Assembly: GCA_902762955.1 (NCBI GenBank)
Contig: CACWQH010000001.1
Span: forward strand, 43,483 to 107,482
Direction of reading: 5' to 3'
Source of the DNA: an uncultured Lachnospiraceae bacterium
GTDB taxonomy: Bacteria > Bacillota > Clostridia > Lachnospirales > Lachnospiraceae
DNA: 64,000 nt
Part shown: piece by piece, positions 41,777 through 51,015 of the stretch
Layout: every line of letters starts with the position of its first letter
How positions within the stretch are numbered: the stretch's first letter is position 1
Program-made: the position numbers and the translations under genes
Notes under the pieces: generated by a model
Told to the model about the DNA's origin: nothing
Database searches by the model: none
The model's input: the letters and a program-made list of their open reading frames with translations, nothing else

Positions 41777-42778
41777 CTAATTTGCACGCAAATATGACTT
41801 TAGCAATAGCTCATTTCCCCTCTCATCAAATATATTACTTACTCTACCTATATTATGCCTTTCATCATATTTATCACCGGCTTTTGCCATACTGTGTCTG
41901 CCACCCAGAACAATGTATCTTTCAAAGTTTTTTTCATCCACAAGCTTCCTTAAAACCGGCTTGGTTCTTATATCGTCAACGGAATATCCGTGTACTGTTG
42001 CAAGTATGCTGCAGCCACAGTTAATGACATAAGAGATAACATCAATGTCTTCCCTTCCTCCTATCTCATCTACAGCTATAACCTTTGGATTCATGGAACG
42101 AAGCATCATAAGCATCCCCTCGGCTTTTGGACACGCATCAAGTATATCAGTCCTTATTCCAACATCATTTTGAGGAACACCCATGTAACAGGCAGCAATC
42201 TCCGAACGTTCATCCACTACACCGACATTCATTCCCTTGCAAAGACTGCTACCATCAGAAATGCACCGTATCATATCCCTTAAAAGAGTAGTTTTACCTC
42301 CTCCCGGCGGAGATATAATAAGCGTATGAAGAACCCTTCCTTCATTATAGATATAAGGCAAGACCTCATTTGCGCAGCCATTTATCTGATGAGCTATTCT
42401 TATATTTATAAAAGAAATGTGCTTGACACTCTTTACACTTTTATTATCCATAACAGCCTGTCCCATCAGACCAACCCTGTGACCTCCGCAAATCGTTATA
42501 AAACCCTGTCTGACCTCGTCCTCATAAGCATAAAGTGAATAATTTGAAATCATATCCAATGCATAGCGTATATCCTCTGCATTTACTCTGTATGCGAGCT
42601 TTCGATTAACCGTAAAATTTCTCTTTTCACACAAAAAATACTCTCCATCAACAAAAACAAAAATAAGCGGTTCGTTAATCCTTAATCTAATCTCCGTAAG
42701 CTTTGAAAAATCTATATTAATATCTTTTATAAGACACTTAATTGATGGCGATAAAAGTTTAAAAACCTCGTTTATCAT
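41777..42778 (-). CDS. spoIIIAA: Stage III sporulation protein AA (ATPase)
   Basis: A 333-residue secretion-type ATPase of the SpoIIIA complex. Seen: LTEIRLRINEPLIF, GFITICGGHRVGLMGQAV, Walker A ISPPGGGKTTLLRD, GVVDERSEIAACYMG, Walker B PKVIAVDEIGGREDID and ILATVHGYSVDDI. ATG at 42778 is 12 nt after AGGAGG; a GTG at 42787 is only 3 nt from it, so both starts are imperfect. It begins the complete eight-gene spoIIIA operon, expressed from sigma-E in model species; I cannot place a sigma-E promoter with confidence. Confidence 0.94.
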   Translation of the reverse strand: MINEVFKLLSPSIKCLIKDINIDFSKLTEIRLRINEPLIFVFVDGEYFLCEKRNFTVNRKLAYRVNAEDIRYALDMISNYSLYAYEDEVRQGFITICGGHRVGLMGQAVMDNKSVKSVKHISFINIRIAHQINGCANEVLPYIYNEGRVLHTLIISPPGGGKTTLLRDMIRCISDGSSLCKGMNVGVVDERSEIAACYMGVPQNDVGIRTDILDACPKAEGMLMMLRSMNPKVIAVDEIGGREDIDVISYVINCGCSILATVHGYSVDDIRTKPVLRKLVDEKNFERYIVLGGRHSMAKAGDKYDERHNIGRVSNIFDERGNELLLKSYLRAN

Positions 42779-42809
42779 TTCCTTCACATACCTCCTTTAA
42801 ATTAAATAT

Positions 42810-42835
42810 ATGTAATAAACAAAAAATTATTACAT
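42810..42835. promoter_or_regulatory. Inverted repeat between spoIIIA and efp
   Basis: Perfect 9-bp arms ATGTAATAA (42810-42818) and TTATTACAT (42827-42835). It lies 32 bases upstream of spoIIIAA, in a divergent gap, and could be an operator for either gene. Confidence 0.4.
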
Positions 42836-42847
42836 TATAAAAAACAG

Positions 42848-42876
42848 TTGAAAAAAAGCTGTATTTATATTAGAAT
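42848..42876 (+). promoter_or_regulatory. Sigma-A promoter for efp
   Basis: Plus strand: TTGAAA, 17 nt, TAGAAT, about 30 bases before the start at 42907. Confidence 0.7.
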
Positions 42877-42906
42877 ATGTTATATGCGATTTTAAGGAGG
42901 AAAATT

Positions 42907-43464
42907 ATGGTTTCAGCAGGAGATTTTAAGAACGGTATAACAATTGAATTAGAAGGTAATATATACCAGATAATTGAATTTCAGCATGTAAAGCCCGGCA
43001 AGGGAGCAGCTTTCGTAAGAACAAAGCTTAAAAATATAAAAAGTGGCGGTGTTGTAGAAAAGACATTCCGTCCTACTGAAAAATTTGAAAATGCTCATAT
43101 CGACAGAAAGGATATGCAGTACTTATATCAGGATGGCGATTTATACTACTTCATGGATAGTGAAACCTATGATCAGATAGCTATAAACGCTGACGTAATC
43201 GGAGATGCCCTTAAGTTTGTTAAGGAAAATGAAAATTGTAAGATTGCTTCACACAACGGTTCAGTATTTGCAGTTGAGCCACCTATATCAGTAGACTTAC
43301 TTGTTACCGAATGTGAGCCTGGTGTTAAAGGTGATACTGCTACAGGTGCTACAAAGCCTTGTACAGTTGAAACAGGTGCTACTCTTAACGTACCACTCTT
43401 TATCAATCAGGGTGATATGATAAGAATTGACACAAGAACAGGCGAATATTCATCAAGAGCATAA
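42907..43464 (+). CDS. efp: Translation elongation factor P
   Basis: A 185-residue factor that relieves ribosome stalling at polyproline stretches. Three beta-barrel domains; the loop Lys that is modified in many species is Lys 32 in [11 protein letters not shown]. Conserved: [63 protein letters not shown] at 42907 with AAGGAGG at 6 nt. The organism encodes proline-rich repeats (the PEPAPI protein in this window), which would need EF-P for translation. Two hairpin repeats follow the gene. Confidence 0.97.
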   Translation: MVSAGDFKNGITIELEGNIYQIIEFQHVKPGKGAAFVRTKLKNIKSGGVVEKTFRPTEKFENAHIDRKDMQYLYQDGDLYYFMDSETYDQIAINADVIGDALKFVKENENCKIASHNGSVFAVEPPISVDLLVTECEPGVKGDTATGATKPCTVETGATLNVPLFINQGDMIRIDTRTGEYSSRA

Positions 43465-43479
43465 TATTTCAAAGTATAA

Positions 43480-43581
43480 TAAGGAGATGGCTTTCGTTAA
43501 TATATTTTATGGTACACGCAAATCTCGCTGACGCTCACGATTTGCTTAGCACCAAAAATATATTAACGAAAGCCATCTCCT
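43480..43581 (+). repeat. Intergenic hairpin repeat, copy 4 (alternative core)
   Basis: The outer stem (from AAGGAGATGG to CCATCTCCTT) pairs over about 32 bp with one bulged A, followed by the same internal loop as copy 2 (ACAC against TTAGC). The inner 7-bp stem is GCAAATC/GATTTGC (43517-43523 with 43538-43544) and the 14-nt loop is TCGCTGACGCTCAC. Geometry equals the other copies but inner stem and loop sequences differ. It may also terminate efp: TTGTTTT follows. Confidence 0.82.
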
Positions 43582-43593
43582 TGTTTTATGGTG

Positions 43594-43671
43594 ATTATCC
43601 TGTATGAAAAAATGCGCACACATGGCACGTGTCACTTAACGCCATGCTTTGCGCATTTTTTATATAGGATA
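43594..43671 (+). repeat. Intergenic hairpin repeat, copy 5
   Basis: An outer stem of about 22 bp (TTATCCTGTATG..TGCGC with GCGCATTT..AGGATAA; one bulge, one G-T pair), internal loop AC against TTT, then ACATGGC/GCCATGC with the first pair mismatched and loop ACGTGTCACTTAAC (43626-43639). It directly follows copy 4, between convergent genes. Confidence 0.85.
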
Positions 43672-43705
43672 AGGACATGACAAGATGACTATCCATATAA
43701 CACAC

Positions 43706-44867
43706 CTATATGCATAATAACTCTTTAGGAGATGCAGCAAGATTACGACAGCCATCTTCGGTTACGACTACAAGATCTTCTATCCTTACACCGAATTCAC
43801 CCGGTATATAGATTCCCGGTTCTACGGTAACTGTTATACCGGGTTCAAGTATATCGTGGCATTTTGGTGAGAGTCGAGGTTCTTCATGTATGAAGAGACC
43901 TACGCTATGACCTAAACCATGTCCGAAATAATCTCCATATCCTTCACTTGCTATGATATCTCTTGCACATTTGTCTATTTCAGAGCAGACTGCTCCCGGT
44001 TTTATAAGCTTAAGGGCTGCAAGCTGAGCCTTGAGAACAGTTTCATATACATGTATTTGTTTTTCACTTGGTTCCTTACCTATTAAGACAGTTCTTGTCA
44101 TATCAGAGCAATATCCCTGATATACACAACCAAAGTCCATAGTAAGGAAATCGCCCTCTTCTATGATTTTATCAGTAGGCACAGCATGTGGGAGTGACGA
44201 ATTTTTACCTGAAGCCGCTATTGTATCAAAGCTTAATCCCGAAGCTCCATGACTTCTCATATAGTTTTCCAGCAAAAGTGCAACCTCAACCTCTGTCATA
44301 CCCGGCTTAATAATATCCCTAACATAAGCAAATGCCATATCCCCTATATGTTCTGCCATAGCAATCTTTTCAATCTCAGGTTCAGATTTAACCCGTCTTA
44401 AATTATTTATCTTGTCATCTAAAGGCATTAAACCGATTTTATCATCAAGTTCATCCAAAAATTGCTTAAACTGCTTGTAAGATATTTCTTCATTTTCAAA
44501 ACCGACCCGGATCGTATTTCCTTTACACACAGTGTTTGCACAGGTTTTACACGAGCTTTCCACAGCATCCGGTGTACAATTATTATCCGCATCATAATTT
44601 ATTGACGGAAAAAATTCTTCGACAAGCAGCCGGTTTATACACTTCGCATAGCCGTCTGATTTTATATCCACACATTCAAAATCCGGTGCTTCTAAAGACA
44701 CCTGCTCCGTATATCTTGAATCTGTCAAAATACGCTTATGCTTTAAAGTAATAAGTGCCATTCCAGTATGACCACTGTATCCTGACAAATAATGAATATT
44801 ATATCCATCTGTAAGAATTAAAGCGTTCATCCTGAATTTTTTCATAAGATTATAAATTCTGTCCATA
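43706..44867 (-). CDS. Xaa-Pro aminopeptidase (M24B)
   Basis: A 386-residue cytosolic peptidase that removes N-terminal residues before proline. The N-terminal creatinase-like domain (MNALILTDGYNIHYLSGYSG) precedes the pita-bread fold with all metal ligands: Asp in LTMDFGCVYQ, Asp in GYCSDMTRTVL, His in GHGLGHSVGL, Glu in VTVEPGIY and Glu in VRIEDLVVV. A short Cys-rich insert in the N-terminal domain (SSCKTCANTVC) is unusual. ATG at 44867 with GAGG at 9 nt; an upstream ATG at 44911 sits at the -10 of its promoter. Such peptidase genes often neighbour efp. Confidence 0.95.
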
Positions 44868-44899
44868 CTACTAAACCTCTTTAATTTATTGATATACTT

Positions 44900-44927
44900 A
44901 TTATACCCCATAAAAATATATAATCAA
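44900..44927 (-). promoter_or_regulatory. Sigma-A promoter for the Xaa-Pro peptidase
   Basis: Minus strand: TTGATT, 16 nt, TATAAT (perfect), about 30 bases before the start at 44867. Confidence 0.7.
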
Positions 44928-44965
44928 TAAAAAATCCCCTTTATGATTTCTCATAAAGGGGATAT
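44928..44965 (-). terminator. Terminator of the type IV pilus operon
   Basis: Stem ATCCCCTTTATGA/TCATAAAGGGGAT with a short loop, followed on the minus strand by TTTTTT. It lies 14 bases after the stop of the 1708-residue gene. Confidence 0.88.
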
Positions 44966-44978
44966 CTGTTTTTAAACT

Positions 44979-47900
44979 TTATACTTTATCAATCATATCC
45001 AAAAATATGTTGATATTATTTTGAGTCATTTCGAACAAGTATGGTAACAGCTTAATCTTGATACGCTGGTAAGCAATATTGCCCTTTGAGTCAGTAGCCT
45101 CAATTACTATATAAGTATATTCCTGATTGTACGGCTCAAAGTACTCTGCTTTAAGCTGTAATGCCGCTAATTCTTTACCAACATCATATATAGTTCCGGA
45201 CTTAAGTGGATTACCATCTTTATCCTTGGTCATATCAGCAATCAGGATATGGAACTTATCATTTACATAAGCATCCTTATTACCCGTTGCAGTTAAGTAA
45301 TCCAAATCGTAGTAAATTCTTACTCTCTCAAGCTTATTACCCGGTTCGCTTGTATCTACTGTTGCGCTAAAGCTAAACTCAGGCCATGCATCAACATCTT
45401 TAACTTCAATTATATAATCAGTACCATCCTTAGCCTTCTTTTTCTCAGTCTTATAATCATAAACCGTAATACCCGGCTGGTTAACTGAATTCTTAACCGA
45501 GTTAACAATTATATTGATATAAAGTCTACGTTCATCATTGTTATCCTTGTAAACACCTGTTACCTTTGAATGTCCGGCACCACAGTAGTTTACATTTCCG
45601 TATGAATAGATGAAGTAGTTATCCATACCATCATTTCTTGATGCCGCATACATGGAAGAAGCTGAAGCTGCTTTACCATTAACTGCACCATTGTTACCAC
45701 CTGCAAGTGAGTACCAAACCGTCATCTTGGTAGCATCAAGCTCAAGTGCATAATGCTGTGCATGTGTAGGTGATATATTAAGGTCATCACTAAGTGTAAA
45801 TGGATACTGTGTTACTATACCCTTATTATTCTGACTTGCCTTATCGGTACCATACTTGTTAGATGCCTTTAATTCAGGAACAAAGTTTGCATTACTACTC
45901 TTCATGTAAACTGTAGCAATTTCCCAATACTGCTGTCCGTATTTATAAGGTGAACCACCACTTGCACCGTTGGTACCGTAATCAGTTGTTGCAAATGAGT
46001 CTGTATATACAACATCTGTCAAATATCTGCCAGGATTAAATCCACTAAATCCTGCTTTCATATCATTGACCCATGAAGCATACCTTCCGGTATCCGTCGT
46101 AGGCTTGTATGAAAGGTTTGTCATAAAGTATCTGTCAGAATCAGATGATGAATATGGCAGATAATACATACCGGTTGCTGCACTTGATCCAAGTGAAAGT
46201 CCTCTGTTTCTGTTCATACCGAAGTAATCTCTAAGAGTAGAGGTAAGTACATGAGAACCGGAATTTCTTGATGCTGTCAATGTATCATGGAATAAGAGTA
46301 AGCTTCCATCATTAGACATATAATCTATAAGGTCTGCAAGTGCGGTTGGATCAGTCATATCATCACCTGCAAAGTCATCTGAAGGTCCGATAATTATCAT
46401 ATCATAGCATCCAAGTAACCAGTTATCCGGATAAGCATATCTGTTATATTCTTTATATTGCTTATGATAAGTTACTTCAATCTCTTTCAGATCTCTGTAG
46501 TCAAAATATGCATTTGCTACAGCCAACTGTTCAGCATTCCATGGATAAGTATATCTAAAGGTTCCTCCACTTGATACTGCCGAAAAGATATCTGAATATC
46601 TTCTTGTCCTTAAAACTATATTTAAATCTTCAGCATATCCGCCTGAATTACTTGCTATTGCAGTCTGAAGTGCTGATTCAAGTGCAGGGATAGCTGTCTC
46701 TGTATCAGCTTTAGCATTTACATAATTCTGATATGCACCGTTTGCCAACTCCTGATACTCTCTTCTGGTTATAAATTTAAGCTTTGCATCATCAGTTGTA
46801 AGCGCTGCCCATTCATTATAATCAGGATCTGAAGCATCAATTGTAAAGGCATTAATCTTAGCCGTCTTATCAGCAGCACTCATATTTGAGAAGTCATAAG
46901 CTGCAGCTATATTTCTTGAATATTCCTCAAACTCACCTCTAAGCATGATATCAAGATCGAAATCGTAAAGATCTCCTACATCATCAGCAAGGTTAGTTGA
47001 CCAATCATCAACACCTGTATAATAGGTTGCACCTGAACCAAAGCCTGTTCCCATTGTCATATTACTGTCATACTTTGGAAGACCGAAAATATGCTCATGC
47101 TGTCCAAGATATGGATCATTGCTGGTTGTGTGACCTGTACTAGGAGTTGTATTGGTACTTTCATTATAAGCACCTGTACCACTATATCTTATATCAATCG
47201 GACTTGTGCTGTTTGCAAGAGGATAATACTCAAGCCTCTGGTATGCCTGCTGACATATTGGACAGAAGTAAAGTGCATTAGAACCTTGCGCACCTTCACC
47301 GTGTGTAGATACAATCTTTGTGCCTGCCCAGTTAGTTTCTTCCACAGCTGCACCCGGCATAATCTGAAGAACTCTTACAGTCTGCTTTTTGCCTGTACTG
47401 TTCTTTATATATGAAACTCCGGTTGTATAAGCTGTCATACCTGATGTCTTATCAGTAACCTCAAGCTTCCAATATATAGGTCCAAAGAACTTATCTGAAA
47501 GCGTACACTTAACACTATTTTTAGTAATAGTTATATCGCCCTGATCACTGGAAATTTCTGTTTCAAACACGCAGTCTCCGTCATCATCTACTAGAAGCTT
47601 TGTTGTATAATCAGATGAGCCTTCAACTTCATATGAGAAATTAAGCTTACCCTCACTAAGTCTTGTGCTTGCATCATAATAATTATACTCTACAGGCATT
47701 GAAGTAACAACCAGCTTAGGTCTTGAGGTTGAACCCTTAACAAGACTGTTAACCTTATCATAATCTGTAAATGTAGCATCATTAGAAGTATTAGTTATGC
47801 CCCATAATACAGTATTCTTTGGATCAGAAGCTTTAGCCGGTGTGGTACTTCCGTCTGTTGTCTTCCTTGCATAACATGTATCAAGGAACTTCCTCATATT

Positions 47901-50105
47901 ACAATCAGGATCGATAGAATTTTGAAGATATTCATTTCCATCCGGATTATTAATAACCGCATTGTAAGCCTCTGTTACACTCTTTTCAACGATAACCGGC
48001 ATACCTGCTGCAACGTAATTATTAAGTTCTTCCAATCTGTCATATGATATATCATTACCATTTAAAAGTGAGAATGATGACTGATATGAACCATTTAAGT
48101 ATACCTCTGCTGCCGGGCTTCCTGATTTAACATCTCCACCCGAATAACCAAGAGAGGAAACCGAAACCGCAACCATATCACCGTTATGAGTGTACATTGT
48201 ATATATAGGGAAATATTTATAGTTTTCAAGTGCTGCACCTGTAGTACTCATATATCCCCAGTTCATAAGTCCTGCAAGGTTTCTCCAATTCTGAGGCTCC
48301 TTAAGTGCTGATTTGTTACCACCAACATATATAAGGTCGTAGGTTCCAAGAATTGGCTCCTTGCTGGCTGCAAGCTCCTCTGTTGACATATGAACTATCT
48401 GAATCTTACTTGCATCTATACCTACTGCATCAGCTATCTTTTTCTTGCTGATTTCCCAATCATAGTACTCTACATTGATATTGCCATTTTCATCTCTTGA
48501 AAGTGTATCCTTGTCAACATCATTAAGCACGTTGGCAGGTATAGTATAATACTTTCCACCCTGTCTTGATGCCAAATCCTCATCTATAGGATAACAAGGC
48601 TGGATTTCAAGTACCGTATACATATTTGAAGAACTTCCCTTACCACCTATACCTCTGTAAGTAGATTTGTTGATAAGACTTGCTATAGCACCGGCACCTG
48701 TCTCACCGCCTGCCATAATTGTATCAAGCTCTTTCTTGCTTGTGACCATTACATTATCATATCTTGCTATATTATCAGTTGTAGCAACCATATAATAAAG
48801 TTCTAAATAATTAGTTGCCTGAACATCATCAACTGTAGTACCTGTAGTTGTTGAAGTTGTAGACTTAAGGCCTGCAGGATAAACAATACTTACGCTTGCA
48901 TACATTGCTCCTGAGAACTTGTTATATACATCGGTTGAAATATTACCGGTAACTGTATCATCAATTAATATAAAATCATACTTTCCAAGCTCGATAGTAC
49001 CTGCTTCAATATCGGCAATTGTAGCTTCATCTAACTGAATTACATCAGGAGTCGTATACTTACCATTGTATATTGAATTTGTAACTATCGTTCCTTTAAC
49101 ATCATAAAGCTTTGAAGTTGAACCTGCAGGTAATGCGAAATCATCAGTTTCACCATCCACATGATATCCTGCAGGACTGAACTCATTCAAGGAAGAAGGC
49201 AAAAGTTCAGTCTTCATTGTGCTTGTGCTTGTACCTGTGCTGCTTATAACAAGGAACTTAGCCATCTGCTTTGTGTCCAGAACATTAGTATTGCCATCTG
49301 CATCCTTTACAAGATTGCCATCTGCATCCTTTTCTTCCTTGATAAGAGTAGTCCACTTTCCCTTTGAATTTTGAGTTCTGCCATTTATACCAAGGTACAT
49401 GGAACCATTCTGATGTGTAAGGAATTGTGCTGTAGTCTGTTTATCTTTATCCCATCCGAAAGTATAATAATATATACCTGATGAAAAAACATCTGTAGCA
49501 AGAGTTGCCATTGTCTCCTGAGTGGTAGTATTACCACCGCTGTTGCTGCCTGACTTACTCTCACTGTTAATTATGATAGGCTTATAATCACCAACAGCGT
49601 AGGTATGAAGAATATCATACAAACTCTCAGCCAAATCATTTCCTGAACCAAATGGTGTGGTTCCCTGATTTACATATATAAGATCTGCATTTGATATTGC
49701 AATAAGCTCATCTGTACTGGCATTTGTAATACTCTTTACCTGATAAGACGTATACTTAACCATTCCGGTCTTCATAGCCTCACCAAGAGTTGAATACCCA
49801 TTGATTACATAATTTTCAAAGCCTTTATTTTCCACAAAATCCTTAAGACCTGAAGGAGTAGTATCCGAATATATCTCAATAATATTATAATATGGATCAA
49901 CATCCGGATCAGTGGTATTTGAATTAGCAATTATATAATCAATGTTGGTCTTAGTACCTACATCTGCTGCTGTATCAGCTGCTTTTAATAAGCTTTCATC
50001 CTCTATCTCCTCATCCGCATGAGAGAAGGATAAGAAAGTTACGGCAATAGCCATAAAAAGCAGTGCAACTAATGCAGTTACTTTGAGTTTCATGTTTCTT
50101 TTCAT
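44979..50105 (-). CDS. Giant secreted protein of the pilus operon (DUF5057-like)
   Basis: A 1708-residue protein. Signal peptide at 1-30 (MKLKVTALVALLFMAIAVTF). Three segments begin with the pattern seen in DUF5057 proteins (YYNIIEIYSD near 70, MYTVLEIQPCYP near 490, VRVLQIMPGA near 915). A CPIC motif (about 943-946) and HEH (about 1001-1003) could bind a metal. About 1225-1290 (YDMIIIGPSDDFAGDDMT, SLLLFHDTL) resembles a GATase/ThuA-like Rossmann segment. Near 1520 the NYFIYSYGNVNYCGAGHS stretch is also DUF5057-like. The C-terminus is beta-rich and has neither a wall-sorting signal nor a membrane helix. It is last in the pilus operon, so it may be pilus-associated or exported by it. ATG at 50105, weak ribosome binding site. 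Confidence 0.8.
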   Translation of the reverse strand: MKRNMKLKVTALVALLFMAIAVTFLSFSHADEEIEDESLLKAADTAADVGTKTNIDYIIANSNTTDPDVDPYYNIIEIYSDTTPSGLKDFVENKGFENYVINGYSTLGEAMKTGMVKYTSYQVKSITNASTDELIAISNADLIYVNQGTTPFGSGNDLAESLYDILHTYAVGDYKPIIINSESKSGSNSGGNTTTQETMATLATDVFSSGIYYYTFGWDKDKQTTAQFLTHQNGSMYLGINGRTQNSKGKWTTLIKEEKDADGNLVKDADGNTNVLDTKQMAKFLVISSTGTSTSTMKTELLPSSLNEFSPAGYHVDGETDDFALPAGSTSKLYDVKGTIVTNSIYNGKYTTPDVIQLDEATIADIEAGTIELGKYDFILIDDTVTGNISTDVYNKFSGAMYASVSIVYPAGLKSTTSTTTGTTVDDVQATNYLELYYMVATTDNIARYDNVMVTSKKELDTIMAGGETGAGAIASLINKSTYRGIGGKGSSSNMYTVLEIQPCYPIDEDLASRQGGKYYTIPANVLNDVDKDTLSRDENGNINVEYYDWEISKKKIADAVGIDASKIQIVHMSTEELAASKEPILGTYDLIYVGGNKSALKEPQNWRNLAGLMNWGYMSTTGAALENYKYFPIYTMYTHNGDMVAVSVSSLGYSGGDVKSGSPAAEVYLNGSYQSSFSLLNGNDISYDRLEELNNYVAAGMPVIVEKSVTEAYNAVINNPDGNEYLQNSIDPDCNMRKFLDTCYARKTTDGSTTPAKASDPKNTVLWGITNTSNDATFTDYDKVNSLVKGSTSRPKLVVTSMPVEYNYYDASTRLSEGKLNFSYEVEGSSDYTTKLLVDDDGDCVFETEISSDQGDITITKNSVKCTLSDKFFGPIYWKLEVTDKTSGMTAYTTGVSYIKNSTGKKQTVRVLQIMPGAAVEETNWAGTKIVSTHGEGAQGSNALYFCPICQQAYQRLEYYPLANSTSPIDIRYSGTGAYNESTNTTPSTGHTTSNDPYLGQHEHIFGLPKYDSNMTMGTGFGSGATYYTGVDDWSTNLADDVGDLYDFDLDIMLRGEFEEYSRNIAAAYDFSNMSAADKTAKINAFTIDASDPDYNEWAALTTDDAKLKFITRREYQELANGAYQNYVNAKADTETAIPALESALQTAIASNSGGYAEDLNIVLRTRRYSDIFSAVSSGGTFRYTYPWNAEQLAVANAYFDYRDLKEIEVTYHKQYKEYNRYAYPDNWLLGCYDMIIIGPSDDFAGDDMTDPTALADLIDYMSNDGSLLLFHDTLTASRNSGSHVLTSTLRDYFGMNRNRGLSLGSSAATGMYYLPYSSSDSDRYFMTNLSYKPTTDTGRYASWVNDMKAGFSGFNPGRYLTDVVYTDSFATTDYGTNGASGGSPYKYGQQYWEIATVYMKSSNANFVPELKASNKYGTDKASQNNKGIVTQYPFTLSDDLNISPTHAQHYALELDATKMTVWYSLAGGNNGAVNGKAASASSMYAASRNDGMDNYFIYSYGNVNYCGAGHSKVTGVYKDNNDERRLYINIIVNSVKNSVNQPGITVYDYKTEKKKAKDGTDYIIEVKDVDAWPEFSFSATVDTSEPGNKLERVRIYYDLDYLTATGNKDAYVNDKFHILIADMTKDKDGNPLKSGTIYDVGKELAALQLKAEYFEPYNQEYTYIVIEATDSKGNIAYQRIKIKLLPYLFEMTQNNINIFLDMIDKV

Positions 50106-50125
50106 TTCGCTTTTACCAACCTTTC

Positions 50126-50998
50126 TTATTTATTCTCTAAAACATCTGAGTTTCTGAGTTTAACCATACCATTTGTTGTATATTCCATATTCTTATCATG
50201 GAAGTAAAGGTTCAAACCAATGGCACCATTCTTTGAGTCAACTGTTGCTACACAGCCTGTAACTTTAGATGTACCTATAGTCACATAATTGAAAACATTT
50301 GTAAACAACCACTTTTCTTTATCAGTTCCACTAATTACATCATTTTTTCCGGTCTGAAGTGCGTACTGTCTTTCATAATACATATTCTCACCATCAAATG
50401 TAAAGGTATTTCTGAGCATATCATTTGCATCATACACACCATCTTCAATCTTATTGATTTTGACCTTATTTCCGATATGCAACGCATCATTTACTTCAAC
50501 TCCGGTTGTTGCCGCCGTATATGATGGGTCTATAGCTGTTATCTTATCAATAGGTACAGAGATATCTATAATCATCTTAATTACATATATCTTTGTATCC
50601 TTATCCGCCGGACTCATATCCGAGAAAATTACTATATTAGCCTCACTGACCCCAGCATCCGTAAGCTCTTTTTTGGTTGCCGTATCAGGAACATAATATT
50701 TGGCTGTAAATGTTCCTCCGGCTGCATCACCCGGTTTAGCATTTTCAAAATCCACATCTGCACTGCATTGGTAACCGTATATTACTACCCTTTTTGCCTG
50801 CATAATCACGTCTGAAAGCTTATCGTACGTTGATTGTGCAGAGTTTTGAATGCTTATATTCGCCTTTGACTTTCTGAAGCTTAGTACACTGCTTCCCATA
50901 AGTGCACTTACAGCTGTCATAATAAAAGCAAGCATTGCTAGAGCAATAACCAATTCTATAAGGGTGAAACCGTTATTGCTTTTAATTTTTTTCGTCAA
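50126..50998 (-). CDS. Minor prepilin (PilW-like)
   Basis: A 290-residue class-III-type prepilin with a short basic leader MTKKIKSNNG, cleavage before Phe 11 (GFTLIE) and Glu at mature +5, followed by the hydrophobic helix (LVIALAMLAFIMTAVSALMG). The globular part is larger than a typical minor pilin. The start is TTG at 50998 with GGAG at 9 nt; a nearby ATG at 51004 runs out of frame to an early stop. It lies 17 bases after the preceding prepilin gene. Confidence 0.9.
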   Translation of the reverse strand: MTKKIKSNNGFTLIELVIALAMLAFIMTAVSALMGSSVLSFRKSKANISIQNSAQSTYDKLSDVIMQAKRVVIYGYQCSADVDFENAKPGDAAGGTFTAKYYVPDTATKKELTDAGVSEANIVIFSDMSPADKDTKIYVIKMIIDISVPIDKITAIDPSYTAATTGVEVNDALHIGNKVKINKIEDGVYDANDMLRNTFTFDGENMYYERQYALQTGKNDVISGTDKEKWLFTNVFNYVTIGTSKVTGCVATVDSKNGAIGLNLYFHDKNMEYTTNGMVKLRNSDVLENK

Positions 50999-51015
50999 CG
51001 TTCATCACTCCTTAT

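Noticed and set aside
42788-42870. Sigma-E promoter for spoIIIA
   Set aside because: Only a weak CATATATTT resembling the -10 was seen, without a convincing -35 at the right distance, so I did not list it.
43480-43671. Hairpin repeats as ordinary terminators
   Set aside because: Copies 1 and 2 lie at tandem and divergent junctions, most copies lack a U-run, and they share a conserved loop, so termination alone does not explain them, although copy 4 may also terminate efp.
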